Counted from the first letter of the stretch, positions 1-7,561 are shown. The stretch: 64,000 nt of DNA from Haloarcula salinisoli (GCF_019599405.1 NZ_RKLQ01000005.1:148319-212318); one strand, 5' to 3'. Numbers and translations: made by a program. The notes: generated by a model not told the origin, from the letters alone.

Positions 1-595
1 ATACCGTCCAGATGTGGGACTCCGAACACCGTGCCACTTCGGCGAGCCGGTGCATCTCGATGGCGTTGTTGCACCGACAGGCGATATAGACCGCCGCTGC
101 AGCGCCGCCCTCTATCGATCGTCCGATCAGAAGGTCCGCATCTTGGGCGGTCTTGAACAGCGAGCACGCCTGGGTGCGAATCGTATCTGACAGCTCAAGC
201 GCGCTGGTGACCCGCCGAATCTCGCCCAGTCCGTGCGAAAGGTTTCGCTGGCGCTTGGACTCGAACCGCGACCGACGGTGGAGAGTCCGCTGACGGCTGA
301 GCCGGCGCTTTTTCCGCGCCGTCAGGACCGTCCCGTTCGCATCCGAATGGGCACGACCAATCTCCGTCGAGAGCCCCTTATCGTGCCGGGTTACCGTCCG
401 AGGAGCGCCAGTCCGGCGACACTCGTCCTCGTCAAATGAACGCCATTCCGGACCGTGGTCGATCTGCTGTTCCTCGACCACAAGCCCGCAGTCGGAACAG
501 TGCGTCTCTCCGCCGACTCGATCAAGATGACCACCACACTCGGGACACGTTGATGGAGTGCTGGACTTACCTGTCGGTGCAGATTGCGATGACAT
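1..595 (-). CDS. tfb: Transcription initiation factor IIB (TFB), partial, runs off the left edge
   Basis: Archaeal TFB bridges TBP and RNA polymerase at promoters. From the ATG at 595 the frame is open for 198 codons to the window edge, so only the N-terminal half is present. Residues 17-36 form the zinc ribbon (C17-x2-C20 and C33-x2-C36). The B-reader/linker region follows, then the start of the first cyclin fold from about residue 110, with the conserved stretch GGAAAAVYIACR. Haloarchaea carry many TFB copies, often on plasmids, where they act as alternative general factors. It is preceded by a copy of the leader hairpin shared by this region. Identification is strong; which promoters it serves is unknown. 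Confidence 0.9.
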   Translation of the reverse strand, partial: MSSQSAPTGKSSTPSTCPECGGHLDRVGGETHCSDCGLVVEEQQIDHGPEWRSFDEDECRRTGAPRTVTRHDKGLSTEIGRAHSDANGTVLTARKKRRLSRQRTLHRRSRFESKRQRNLSHGLGEIRRVTSALELSDTIRTQACSLFKTAQDADLLIGRSIEGGAAAAVYIACRCNNAIEMHRLAEVARCSESHIWTV

Positions 596-600
596 GTGTT

Positions 601-630
601 TCTCCTCCACCCGCAAGGGAGTCAGAAAAA
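601..630 (-). promoter_or_regulatory. Leader hairpin upstream of the TFB gene
   Basis: Read on the minus strand: TTTTTCTG, then a short stem (CTCC...GGAG) with a GCGGGT-type loop, about 7 bases before the TFB ATG. It is one of nine leaders of this form in the first 14.3 kb. Confidence 0.5.
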
Positions 631-646
631 CTCGCTACAGGACGGC

Positions 647-1318
647 TCAGTTGGCGTCTGGAAGCCGTCCATCGGGCCGCGGAACCAAACCGTCCCGAAT
701 CTCAATATCGACCCGACGCAGGTGCTTACACCGCTCTGCAATGTCCGGACAGCTGCACGATTCGGCCAGCACGTCAGCCTCGTAGACACTGCCGGACGCC
801 GAGTGTACCTCATAGCGGCCGGGTTTCTCGAGGAAGGATATGTCCATGTCCTCGCGTTTGGCCCGCTTGGTCCGGTCCTCGTCGTCGCTGTGGACTGCGA
901 AGGGGTCGTCTTCAGGGTCAGTTAACTCTCCGTCGTCGAATCGTGCCTGAGCGACTCCGCCGTCAGTCGCGGAAAAGCGAACCTCACTGTCGACGTGTTC
1001 ACCGAAGCCATCATCCAATTTTCTTCGTTTGACCCAGCCGGGAATCGGACGCTCGCCGGTGACAAACGCTACCCGCCGCCGATGCTTGCAGGTCACCTCG
1101 CGGTGCTCATCGTCCGGACACTCACAGGTTTCTTCCAGAGTGTCGACGAGATAGGTCGCTCCAGAACTCGACACGACCAGATACAGGTCGGGCGCACCGC
1201 GAGCCAGCCCGATATCGTCAAGGACGCTCATTACCTCCATCAGGGCGGCCTCGGTTCGGTCGGGAAGGTCACTAATCTCGGGCCTGTCGGTCGTCGCTGA
1301 AGGGTTCTGTGTCGCCAT
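647..1318 (-). CDS. SWIM zinc-finger domain protein
   Basis: An acidic protein of 223 residues with two SWIM-type signatures: CECPDDEHREVTCKH in the N-terminal half and CSCPDIAERCKH near the C-terminus, both fitting CxCPx(n)CxH. SWIM fingers bind DNA or proteins, and small SWIM proteins are common in haloarchaeal plasmids. I chose the ATG at 1318 (MATQNPSAT) over an upstream in-frame ATG at 1339, because it leaves a 5' region that includes the shared leader hairpin. It is separated from TFB by about 50 bp. A regulatory role is inferred. Confidence 0.75.
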   Translation of the reverse strand: MATQNPSATTDRPEISDLPDRTEAALMEVMSVLDDIGLARGAPDLYLVVSSSGATYLVDTLEETCECPDDEHREVTCKHRRRVAFVTGERPIPGWVKRRKLDDGFGEHVDSEVRFSATDGGVAQARFDDGELTDPEDDPFAVHSDDEDRTKRAKREDMDISFLEKPGRYEVHSASGSVYEADVLAESCSCPDIAERCKHLRRVDIEIRDGLVPRPDGRLPDAN

Positions 1319-1350
1319 GTCTGTAGGGGCGAGACGCACTCACCGGTACG

Positions 1351-1379
1351 CCTCTCACCCACCAGAGGCCCAGAAAATC
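1351..1379 (-). promoter_or_regulatory. Leader hairpin upstream of the SWIM gene
   Basis: Minus strand: GATTTTCTG followed by the perfect 5-bp stem CCTCT...AGAGG with loop GGTGGGTG. It lies about 30 bases before the chosen start. Same family as the copies at 3146 and 5273. Confidence 0.55.
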
Positions 1380-1382
1380 ACC

Positions 1383-1595
1383 CTACGAGTAGCGCCGGCC
1401 GAGTTCGAGCGCTCGTTCATGGCGCTCATCAAGGTGATCGATATCCTCTCGATATATCGTCCCTGGACGTGCGATGAACCCACAGGCACGGGCACAGAGA
1501 AACACCACCTCCCAGCCACCCGGGACCGCACTGAAGCGATACAGCAACGATGAACTGCATCTGGGACAGGTTGCATCGGGATGTTCGATGATCAT
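1383..1595 (-). CDS. Small zinc-ribbon-like protein
   Basis: A 70-residue protein with CPRC near the N-terminus and CARAC about 20 residues on, suggesting a one-metal zinc ribbon. Its ATG overlaps the stop of the upstream gene in an ATGA arrangement (1592-1595), so the two are translationally coupled. It is the last gene of a minus-strand operon of small proteins that begins at 3145. Function unknown. Confidence 0.6.
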   Translation of the reverse strand: MIIEHPDATCPRCSSSLLYRFSAVPGGWEVVFLCARACGFIARPGTIYREDIDHLDERHERALELGRRYS

Positions 1596-1807
1596 CGGTC
1601 CACCAGCCGTTCGTGGACTTCGGGGTTGACTACCGGGACGACGCCGGTCACCTCAGTTTTCCCGTACCCTTCTCGAAGGAGATCGTGGACATCGTTCGCG
1701 AGAGCGACCGCTTCGTCCCGCTTCTCAGGGGTCTGCGCGTTGGCCGAGAAATCCGATGGGCTAACGCCCCGAACTTCGATGAAGAATCGCGGTTCAGCCT
1801 CACACAT
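1592..1807 (-). CDS. Small hypothetical protein
   Basis: 71 residues from the ATG at 1807 (MCEAEPRFFIEVRGV). An in-frame ATG at 1846 would lie well inside the neighbouring gene and was not used. It is acidic and mixed alpha/beta in character with no family motif I recognise. It overlaps the upstream gene by 8 bp and the downstream zinc-ribbon gene by 4 bp, so it is coupled within the operon. Confidence 0.55.
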   Translation of the reverse strand: MCEAEPRFFIEVRGVSPSDFSANAQTPEKRDEAVALANDVHDLLREGYGKTEVTGVVPVVNPEVHERLVDR

Positions 1808-2030
1808 CGGCCTCAACCTCACTGACCAGAAGGGTCGTCTCATCACCCTGTGCCGTCATCGGGACCCGGTGCGTCCGGACGAAATCTGAGGTTGCGAGCG
1901 TGTGTTCGACGAGCCCGACAAAGCCTTCCTCGACGTCGTCACCAAACTCGATAACCGCATCTGGGTCGGGAACAGCTGCATACTCATCGTCCTCTGCTGT
2001 CGCTGGCTCTGAGACTTGCTCTTTCGACAT
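1800..2030 (-). CDS. Small acidic hypothetical protein
   Basis: 76 residues from the ATG at 2030 (MSKEQVSEPATAEDDE). The composition is very acidic, as expected for a soluble halophile protein. It has no recognisable motif. It belongs to the tightly packed minus-strand operon of small genes. Confidence 0.55.
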   Translation of the reverse strand: MSKEQVSEPATAEDDEYAAVPDPDAVIEFGDDVEEGFVGLVEHTLATSDFVRTHRVPMTAQGDETTLLVSEVEADV

Positions 2031-2074
2031 GATCAACCACGCGGTGCTGGAATAGCCCCGCATCCAGCTGGGGC

Positions 2075-2320
2075 TCACAAAACGGGAGCCGTTTCACCGT
2101 CGTCTTGCCCCTCGTCGCGAAGTTCCCGCGCCCGCATCCGCAACGCGGCCTGGACCTGTGTGCGGTCGCGATGCTGGGACTCGTAGGCGACGTACTTCTG
2201 GACTGTCTCGATGGAATCCATACAGCAGATGCCGGCCCGGATCGGTCGGAGGCGGTCAGCATCCAGCAGTCTCTCTGGCGGAAGGCGCTCAAGAACCGCC
2301 TCTGTTTCGTGTTCGGGCAT
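2075..2320 (-). CDS. Small hypothetical protein
   Basis: 81 residues from the ATG at 2320 (MPEHETEAVLERLPPERL). It is charged and probably helical. It sits 5 bp after the upstream gene of the same operon. No family recognised. Confidence 0.5.
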   Translation of the reverse strand: MPEHETEAVLERLPPERLLDADRLRPIRAGICCMDSIETVQKYVAYESQHRDRTQVQAALRMRARELRDEGQDDGETAPVL

Positions 2321-2325
2321 ACCAC

Positions 2326-2538
2326 TCACTCTGCAGCAGCAGAAAATTCGCTGAGTGTGAGCTGGTCGTCCATCTTGAACCGACACTCAGGATAGTGCGC
2401 GAGAACGGTCCCATCGAAGACCGCCCAGAAACTGAGCTTGTGGGGCTCGACATGCTGCCAGAACCGAGCGTGCCGCAATCCGTCTTCGACCCGCCGGGCT
2501 TCGACGTGGGGCCAGCACTCGCGCTCGATTAGCGCCAT
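2326..2538 (-). CDS. Small hypothetical protein
   Basis: 70 residues from the ATG at 2538 (MALIERECWPHVEARRVE). A longer in-frame extension exists but lies wholly inside the upstream gene. The start overlaps the upstream stop by 10 bp. It is Trp/His/Phe rich for its size (WQHVEPHKLSFW). No family recognised. Confidence 0.5.
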   Translation of the reverse strand: MALIERECWPHVEARRVEDGLRHARFWQHVEPHKLSFWAVFDGTVLAHYPECRFKMDDQLTLSEFSAAAE

Positions 2539-2840
2539 GCGGACGCTCCCTCTGGCCGGTCCTGCATATACAAGTTGGCCAGCGACAGGCCTGCGTCGAG
2601 CGTCTGCCGCGTCCCGACAAGTTTCGTCGCCCGTTCGAGTCGCCACCTGTTGTCCTTTCTTTTGAGCAGGACCGTCGCCCCGGTGTCGGGGATGAGCCAC
2701 CCAATCGTGTCGGTCCCAGCGGCGAGATACTCCCACTGCCCAGCGGCGGCCTCTCGGGCCGCGGCCTGTCTATCAATCTGGCCATCCGATCGGGGTCCGC
2801 CGGCGCCGAAATCGCCGAGCGTGGCTACCTCGCCGGTCAT
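2529..2840 (-). CDS. Small hypothetical protein
   Basis: 103 residues. The middle reads as a beta-rich segment (WLIPDTGATVLLKRKDNRW) preceded by an Ala/Arg-rich helix. The start ATG overlaps the stop of the preceding gene in an ATGA junction (2837-2840). No family recognised. Confidence 0.55.
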   Translation of the reverse strand: MTGEVATLGDFGAGGPRSDGQIDRQAAAREAAAGQWEYLAAGTDTIGWLIPDTGATVLLKRKDNRWRLERATKLVGTRQTLDAGLSLANLYMQDRPEGASAWR

Positions 2841-3145
2841 CGCGATGCCCCCTGTTTCCAGTGTTCCACCTCGGTGAGAATCGCATCGATGGTGGTCGCG
2901 ACTCGTTGGACTAGCGGGGCCTGAGCGTCAACGTCAACGGTGACCTGTGCTCGGAGTGCAAGGACATCCGGCGTCGACAGCCACGGTAGCCGGTCAGCGA
3001 CAGAACTGAGGACCACTGCCTGGAGGTCGGTATCAAGCGGTTGCTGCTCGCGAATAATGGTCGTTATCGGGGCGACGAAATTCCGACGGGACGGGAGTCC
3101 ACGAGTATGCCGACTCGACTCGTGTTTTGGATAGTTCTGATACAT
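2837..3145 (-). CDS. Hypothetical protein, first gene of the small-gene operon
   Basis: 102 residues starting MYQNYPKHESSRH. It contains a mostly helical segment with DVLALRAQVTVDVDAQ. The ATG directly abuts a leader hairpin (GAGAGG-ATG), which supports this start and makes it the promoter-proximal gene of a seven-gene overlapping operon (3145 down to 1383). Function unknown. Confidence 0.6.
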   Translation of the reverse strand: MYQNYPKHESSRHTRGLPSRRNFVAPITTIIREQQPLDTDLQAVVLSSVADRLPWLSTPDVLALRAQVTVDVDAQAPLVQRVATTIDAILTEVEHWKQGASR

Positions 3146-3172
3146 CCTCTCGGCCGCCAGAGGAACACAAAA
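3146..3172 (-). promoter_or_regulatory. Leader hairpin abutting the operon start codon
   Basis: Minus strand: TTTTGTG-TT-CCTCTGGCGGCCGAGAGG-ATG. The stem CCTCT/AGAGG ends at the base before the ATG, so folding of the RNA would directly affect access to the start. Confidence 0.6.
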
Positions 3173-3178
3173 GATGGT

Positions 3179-3493
3179 CTAATCCAAGCTAAATCCAATA
3201 TATCTAATATATTTTGTAAATGTGTTGTAATTCATCGGTGCTTGTTCATTCTTCTCTATCGTCTGGAGTCCGTCATCAGTCTCGCAAACAGGTTTTTTCC
3301 CATCTGCGTCGCTAATTCTCTCACCAGTAAACGTCGCGTTTGGTCCATATTCTTCTTCACAGTGCCTCTGGCTCGCTAACTCAAACAGGTAGAATTGATA
3401 CCCCATCCAGAATAGAAACAACGCAATGACTATTAGTTGAGCCATTCTCCCTATCAGGTACCGCCGCCGCTCCTGTTTATTCATCTCACTCAT
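3179..3493 (-). CDS. Small single-pass membrane protein
   Basis: 104 residues. A basic N-terminus (KQERRRYLIGR) is followed by a hydrophobic helix at about residues 18-37 and an outside or soluble domain with two cysteines that could pair. The ATG at 3493 lies 6 bp after the stop of a 33-codon ORF that begins at a leader hairpin, so the two form one unit. Base composition is more AT-rich than the operon downstream. Function unknown. Confidence 0.55.
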   Translation of the reverse strand: MSEMNKQERRRYLIGRMAQLIVIALFLFWMGYQFYLFELASQRHCEEEYGPNATFTGERISDADGKKPVCETDDGLQTIEKNEQAPMNYNTFTKYIRYIGFSLD

Positions 3494-3499
3494 GTTGGT

Positions 3500-3601
3500 T
3501 CACACGTCTGCATCATCTAGTCCGACCTGAACGATCTCAATAAAAACAGGAGTCATGTTTCTGAAACGCTTCTTGTCGTGTCGTTGCTGTTTGTCTGACA
3601 T
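3500..3601 (-). CDS. Very small ORF (33 residues) behind a leader hairpin
   Basis: Found by reading the minus strand: ATG at 3601, 33 codons (starts MSDKQQRHDKKRFR, ends DDADV), stop at 3500-3502. The N-terminus is basic and the C-terminus acidic. Support is positional: the ATG directly follows the hairpin stem, exactly as at 3145 and 5272, and the stop is 6 bp before the membrane-protein ATG. No homology could be tested. Confidence 0.45.
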   Translation of the reverse strand: MSDKQQRHDKKRFRNMTPVFIEIVQVGLDDADV

Positions 3602-3630
3602 CCTCGCACCCGTTTGAGGAGCATAAAATC
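3602..3630 (-). promoter_or_regulatory. Leader hairpin before the 33-codon ORF
   Basis: Minus strand: GATTTTATG, then the stem TCCTC...GAGGA with loop AAACGGGTGC; the ATG shares the final A of the stem. Same family as the other leaders; TTTTATG replaces TTTTGTG. Confidence 0.5.
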
Positions 3631-3704
3631 ACGGCAACTCGCACTAGACTTCTAACTGTCTCGGCACCGGCCAAACCGTGGTCTGACAAATCGTTCAGAG
3701 CCGT

Positions 3705-3923
3705 CTACACTCGGTATCGGGTGTCCGTCTCCCAGTAGGAGTTTAGCAGGCTGAGTGAACCGCCGACAACACCAAGAATAACAGCAGTTATCAAGAGACT
3801 CACGAGGAACTCAAACTTCAGGACTGAGTTGAATATCCAAGTAAGTATACCCCCAAGAAAGAGTGCTATTATAAAACCGTATTCAACGAAAGTCGCTACC
3901 AGTATTTTGAGAGTATCTGGCAT
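3705..3923 (-). CDS. Small two-helix membrane protein
   Basis: 72 residues with two hydrophobic stretches (about residues 15-32 and 40-60) and short polar ends. No signal peptide or known motif. The upstream 60 bases are AT-rich and could hold a promoter. Function unknown. Confidence 0.5.
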   Translation of the reverse strand: MPDTLKILVATFVEYGFIIALFLGGILTWIFNSVLKFEFLVSLLITAVILGVVGGSLSLLNSYWETDTRYRV

Positions 3924-3983
3924 GGCTAGTAAACCACCGGATATGAATGAATTACACTTCTATTAAAATATAGTTCTGACTTT

Positions 3984-4514
3984 TCAAGCCCAGATATCAA
4001 GACCAGCCTGTTCGCTTTCAGTTGGAGTGCCGCTGGTCGTCTCGACACGTTCCGTATCGAACGGTGGCTTGGCCAACCGAACAGCCTCGTCGTTGTACGA
4101 CCACTTCGTCCGTTTCACGCAGCCGATGGCAAGAACAGGACTGCACTCGACACAGGTACTCACGGAACCCTCAAACCCGACAATCTCTACTGACCAAGCG
4201 ATGATACTCTGGATTCGGTGAGTATCTTCTTCTGGCCGGCGAGTACTGGACGACCGGCAGCCAACAGCCCCACAGCAGTCGCACGTCACCAGATACTCGC
4301 GGTCTGCTTCGTGGAAGAGGGGCGCCGCTTGCTCCATGTTGTCTCGGTTGGCGAAGGCGCACTCGCCACAGATTGCGAAGTGGTACACACCTTCCTCACG
4401 GTCGACATCAGCAGGCCACCGGAGGTACGTTCGTGTCCGCCCGAGGTACTCCCAGTTTCGGGTCCCACAGAACCGGCAGTACTCGGCCTCAGCATCTTGT
4501 GATACATCGCTCAT
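3984..4514 (-). CDS. Cysteine-rich zinc-binding hypothetical protein
   Basis: 176 residues from the ATG at 4514 (MSDVSQDAEAEYCRFC). An in-frame extension to 4706 lies inside the upstream gene. It has several CxxC-type pairs: CRFC, CGEC, CDCC and CVEC, implying at least two structural zinc sites. It is coupled to the Mom-like gene by an ATGA overlap (4511-4514), so the two are probably made together. Function unknown. Confidence 0.6.
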   Translation of the reverse strand: MSDVSQDAEAEYCRFCGTRNWEYLGRTRTYLRWPADVDREEGVYHFAICGECAFANRDNMEQAAPLFHEADREYLVTCDCCGAVGCRSSSTRRPEEDTHRIQSIIAWSVEIVGFEGSVSTCVECSPVLAIGCVKRTKWSYNDEAVRLAKPPFDTERVETTSGTPTESEQAGLDIWA

Positions 4515-5272
4515 TGCGACCATCGGTCCAGCGTCGACTGTTCGCGAATGTTTTCGACGGGACAGAGGAACCGCCACTTGTACCGCTCGCGGATTGGTTT
4601 GTCCTCGCGATTGCTCGCCTGCCCTGGCTCGCGATACCCGGTACAGGTCCACCCTTTGTCCCGCAACGCCCGCACCATCGCGCCGTCGAAATCCGCCCGC
4701 ACCCACGTTAGGAGGAAGCGAACGTCCTCGTCGGCATGGTCACGAACGAATCGCTCCTGGGCCCGCGCGAGTGCCGCTGATGCGAGGTTCGGCATCCGAA
4801 CACCGATGCAAATCCGAGCGGCCTCGACGATGGTGTCGCCGGCGACCACCTCACTGTCGACGACGGGCTCGTCCGTCGACAGGAGGATCCGCCGGGCCGT
4901 CGGTCGAAGACGCTTCGGGAGCGGGTCGATATCCAGCGGCTCTGGATGGAGCTGGCCGGCGACGCCGTACCGAATCCGCTTGCGCGAGATGAGCGGGTAG
5001 CGCCAGGTGATAGCGCCGACCAGTGCCCCCTGGAAGTACACGCCGTGATGGGCGATGTTCACCGACGGCAGCGAGTCCATGTAGGAGTGGTGCGCCTCGT
5101 ACACGGCTGACGCTGTCTCGCGGGAGATTGGGTCGACATCGACGTGGTCAGCGAACCGGATGCCGAACGGCGCCGTGAACGGTTGCCCATGATCGTGAAT
5201 CGGACATGAACACGACGGCGTTGGTTGGTGCTGGAACGACTCTGGTTCGGAGTGGGAAGCAGACTGAGCCAT
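4511..5272 (-). CDS. Mom/XF1762-like GNAT-fold protein, possible DNA base modifier
   Basis: 253 residues. After a disordered N-terminus come a HHSYMDSLP segment, the strand GALVGAITWRYP, and a C-terminal block with VEAARICIG, then MPNLASAALARA, FLLTWV and LRDKGWTCTGY. This order (his-containing helix, G-x-W-strand, E-x-x-R-x-C, N-x-x-S helix, late G-W/F) is the pattern I associate with the Mom and XF1762 families, GNAT relatives; phage Mu Mom modifies adenine to block restriction. Assignment is by motif memory only. The gene starts immediately after a leader hairpin and overlaps a zinc-binding gene downstream. Alternative: an unrelated GNAT acetyltransferase. Confidence 0.5.
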   Translation of the reverse strand: MAQSASHSEPESFQHQPTPSCSCPIHDHGQPFTAPFGIRFADHVDVDPISRETASAVYEAHHSYMDSLPSVNIAHHGVYFQGALVGAITWRYPLISRKRIRYGVAGQLHPEPLDIDPLPKRLRPTARRILLSTDEPVVDSEVVAGDTIVEAARICIGVRMPNLASAALARAQERFVRDHADEDVRFLLTWVRADFDGAMVRALRDKGWTCTGYREPGQASNREDKPIRERYKWRFLCPVENIREQSTLDRWSQ

Positions 5273-5318
5273 CCTCTCGCCCGCCAGAGGAGCACAAAAT
5301 CCGGAGTGTTAACCAACA
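5273..5318 (-). promoter_or_regulatory. Leader hairpin plus TGTTGGTTAA half site
   Basis: Minus strand order: TGTTGGTTAA (5309-5318), 9 bases, TTTTGTG, stem CCTCT...AGAGG, ATG at 5272. The half site lies within the short palindrome AGTGTT-aacc-AACACT. The order half-site, T-run, hairpin, ATG recurs at 7.5 and 13.6 kb. Confidence 0.55.
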
Positions 5319-5628
5319 CTAGAGCCTGTTGCCACTCTTGAATTCCCGCGCGTCAACCCAGTCCGATAGTCCCCACTCATCACTCATCCATAGGCAGATC
5401 TGGTATAAAGAAATAGACTTACTTCCAAACAGGGGGAAAATTCTGTCCCGGGCAAATGCCCGAGTGTGAAGATCCACACACCTGATTTCTAGTGAAAACT
5501 GGAATATCTGTTCCAGCTTGTGTGACAAACACTCACTCACGAGGGGACGGGCCACACACCAGTGAGCGTGTCAAAAACGGGTTCATTGCTGTAGCGTTTG
5601 GACCTGCGGTGCTACCCCGACGGCCATG
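5319..5628. other. Intergenic stretch with no supported gene
   Basis: About 310 bases between the half operator and the end of the PQQ-repeat gene. A 78-codon minus-strand frame (5319-5555) has no motif and atypical composition. I see no RNA gene or convincing terminator. Confidence 0.4.
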
Positions 5629-6687
5629 CTACTGTTCCGACAACGCGTACACATTGTTGTCAAAGCTCCCAACATAGACGGTGCCATCCACCACTGCTGG
5701 TGACGAACCCACTTGACCGCCCGTCCCGTAAGACCATTGGTCGGTGCCACCCTCGGCCGACAACGCGTACACACTGGTATCGTTGCTCCCAACATAGACA
5801 GTGCCATCAACCACCGCCGGTGACGAAGCTACCCAGTCACCCGTCTGGTAGGACCATTGCTCGGTGCCATCCTCGGCCACCAACGCGTACACATAGCTGT
5901 CGTCGCTCCCAATGTAGACGGTGCCATCCACCACTGCCGGTGACGAACGTACTACTCTACCTGTCTCGAAGGACCATTGCTCGGTGCCATCCTCGGCCGA
6001 CAACGCATACACATAGTGGTCGTCGCTCCCAACATAGACGGTGCCATCCACCACTGCCGGTGACGAAAACACCCATTCACCCGTCTCGAAGGACCATTGC
6101 TCGGTGCCATCCTCGGCCGACAACGCATACAAATAGTGGTCGTCGCTCCCAATGTAGATGGTGCCATCGACCACTGCCGGAAACGATGACACTAATCCAC
6201 CAGTCTCGAAGGACCACTGTTCGGTGCCATCCTCGGCCGACAACGCGTATACATTGTTGTCAAAGCTCCCAACATAGACAGTGCCATCGACCACTGTCGG
6301 TGACGACCGCACTTGATCACCCGTCTCGAAGGCCCATTGTTCGGTGCCATCCTCGGCCGACAACGCGTACACATTGGAGTCGAGGCTCCCGACGTAGACA
6401 GTACCATCACCCACTGCCGGGGACGAAGCTACTGCATCATCCGTCTCGAAGGCCCATTGTTCGGTACCGTCTTGGGCCGACAACGCGTACACACTGTCGT
6501 CCCAACTCCCAACATAGACAGTGCCATCCACCACTGCCGGTGACGAACGCACTTCAGCGTCCGTCTCGAAGGCCCATTGTTCGCCAACGGGTCCTTCCGG
6601 CCCTTCAGATGAGCTACAGCCAGCAATCACACCCACACCAGCAGCCCCCACCACACGAAGCCACTCCCGACGAGTCCGATTTGACAT
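5629..6687 (-). CDS. PQQ-like beta-propeller lipoprotein (Tat-exported)
   Basis: 352 residues. The N-terminus has a twin-arginine motif (RTRREWLRVVG), a hydrophobic helix and a lipobox (VIAGC), so it should be exported folded and lipid-anchored. The rest is eight consecutive 40-residue repeats of the form QWxFETGxxVxSSPAVVDGT plus VYVGSxDxxVYALSAEDGTE, the PQQ/YWTD-type blade pattern; eight copies make one closed propeller. Such propellers bind ligands or partners, and the specificity cannot be read here. The gene appears to be a single transcription unit with an AT-rich region before the ATG. Confidence 0.85.
   Translation of the reverse strand: MSNRTRREWLRVVGAAGVGVIAGCSSSEGPEGPVGEQWAFETDAEVRSSPAVVDGTVYVGSWDDSVYALSAQDGTEQWAFETDDAVASSPAVGDGTVYVGSLDSNVYALSAEDGTEQWAFETGDQVRSSPTVVDGTVYVGSFDNNVYALSAEDGTEQWSFETGGLVSSFPAVVDGTIYIGSDDHYLYALSAEDGTEQWSFETGEWVFSSPAVVDGTVYVGSDDHYVYALSAEDGTEQWSFETGRVVRSSPAVVDGTVYIGSDDSYVYALVAEDGTEQWSYQTGDWVASSPAVVDGTVYVGSNDTSVYALSAEGGTDQWSYGTGGQVGSSPAVVDGTVYVGSFDNNVYALSEQ
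5636..6590 (-). repeat. Eight in-phase 120-bp coding repeats
   Basis: The propeller blades are encoded by direct repeats with a constant 120-bp period, nearly identical at DNA level in parts (for example ACATAGACGGTGCCATCCAC recurs on the plus strand). Not a CRISPR: there are no unique spacers and the frame stays open. Confidence 0.8.
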
Positions 6688-6717
6688 ATTTGTACCATAA
6701 AGTGCTGATATATAAAC

Positions 6718-7344
6718 TCAATTGGTAACTGGTTTTTCAAGAAGCGCCCTGCCGCTGTCGCGAAGTGTCAGATTCTCGCGTTCATGAAACGGGAACCTGA
6801 CGGTTGCTTTCGGCGGGAGTTCCCGGTACGTCCCTCGACCAGTCCGAACCGCTGTCGGCCTGCCGCTGAAGATATCCCGCTCGCGAAGCGCGTCGACGTA
6901 GTCACTCCCGGCGAGGACGACCAGTTCCCGACAAGGCGACTCGTCCTGGTCGGCGGCGTAGAGACGACGAAGCCAGCTGCCGAGCGCCGAGTGGACCCCC
7001 ATCGCCCACCGGTCCAATTCCGTCTCGACTGGGTCACCCGAATGGAGTTCGTACGCTGGCTTGTCATTGATCGGCACGTCTCGAAGGTCGTCGATTGTTG
7101 TGTGGTAGGGGTCGACCTACAGCCGCGGCATGAGGACCGCGTGTTCCGCCGAGAGGATTCCCCATGTGTTCGGCCACCGATCGGCCGTCCCGGCCCATCG
7201 GACAGCAGCCTCGACGTACTGGCGTTTGACCGCAAAGTATGACGACGTATACAGTTCGCGGGCCTCCACTGTTTCCGAAGCTATCGCTGCCCCACATCCA
7301 ATGAGCACGAAACGGCCACGGGTTCGCTCACCGGGCATTCTCAC
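6718..7344 (-). pseudogene. DUF6884-like protein interrupted by an in-frame TAG
   Basis: The frame begins at GTG 7344 or ATG 7338 and reads FVLIGCG, ELYTSSYF, WGILSAEHAVLMPRL, then meets TAG at 7117-7119. The same frame continues without a shift as VDPYHTTIDDLRD and on to 6718, including ELVVLAGSDYVDALRER. Joined, it is about 208 codons and matches the layout I recall for DUF6884 (LI-CGK-like start, LYTS-YF, W-ILSA-HG, PY-TTIDDL, LAG-Y). A single point mutation would explain it. It overlaps the upstream small ORF by a GTGA junction. Read-through or a sequencing error cannot be excluded. Confidence 0.65.
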
Positions 7345-7472
7345 TGGCTATCCGGGTGCTCTCCCTCGAACACCTCACCGGACTCCTGGGCCCGGCAATG
7401 CTCGGTGCCAATGTCGTCTATGTCGCTATCCGGCTCCTGCTCGTCCGTCGACTGCTGTTGGTCGGTACTCAT
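7341..7472 (-). CDS. Small acidic ORF (43 residues)
   Basis: ATG at 7472, 43 codons, stop at 7341-7343. It starts MSTDQQQSTDEQEPDSD and is highly acidic. Support is its position: it follows a leader hairpin and the inverted-repeat operator, and its stop overlaps the start of the DUF6884-like gene. Function unknown. Confidence 0.45.
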   Translation of the reverse strand: MSTDQQQSTDEQEPDSDIDDIGTEHCRAQESGEVFEGEHPDSQ

Positions 7473-7483
7473 TTGAAGAATCC

Positions 7484-7507
7484 TCACCCGACTGGGTGGC
7501 ACAAAAT
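7484..7507 (-). promoter_or_regulatory. Leader hairpin of the DUF6884-like unit
   Basis: Minus strand: GATTTTGTG, then CACCCAGTCGGGTG (5-bp stem, 4-base loop), 13 bases later the ATG at 7472. Confidence 0.5.
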
Positions 7508-7514
7508 CTAACTG

Positions 7515-7553
7515 TTAACCAACAATTGCCGATTTTTGCCTCGTGTTGGTTAA
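7515..7553. promoter_or_regulatory. Wide inverted repeat, operator copy 1
   Basis: TTAACCAACA (7515-7524), a 19-base spacer, TGTTGGTTAA (7544-7553); both 10-base arms are perfect. It lies 8 bases upstream of the TTTTGTG of the adjacent leader. Identical arms occur at 13576 and 16085. Confidence 0.6.
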
Positions 7554-7561
7554 TACAAGTC

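Noticed and set aside
5319..5555. 78-codon minus-strand frame after the half operator
   Set aside because: No motif, no leader in the right place, and its start region has no promoter-like pattern. I could not relate it to any transposase.
5636..6590. Regular repeats that could be mistaken for CRISPR
   Set aside because: The period is 120 bp with no unique spacers, and the repeats are coding blades.
5598..6728. A 376-codon plus-strand frame opposite the PQQ-repeat gene
   Set aside because: It is a His/Arg/Thr-rich mirror of the blade repeats, has no signal or fold, and the minus-strand protein has clear Tat, lipobox and blade motifs.
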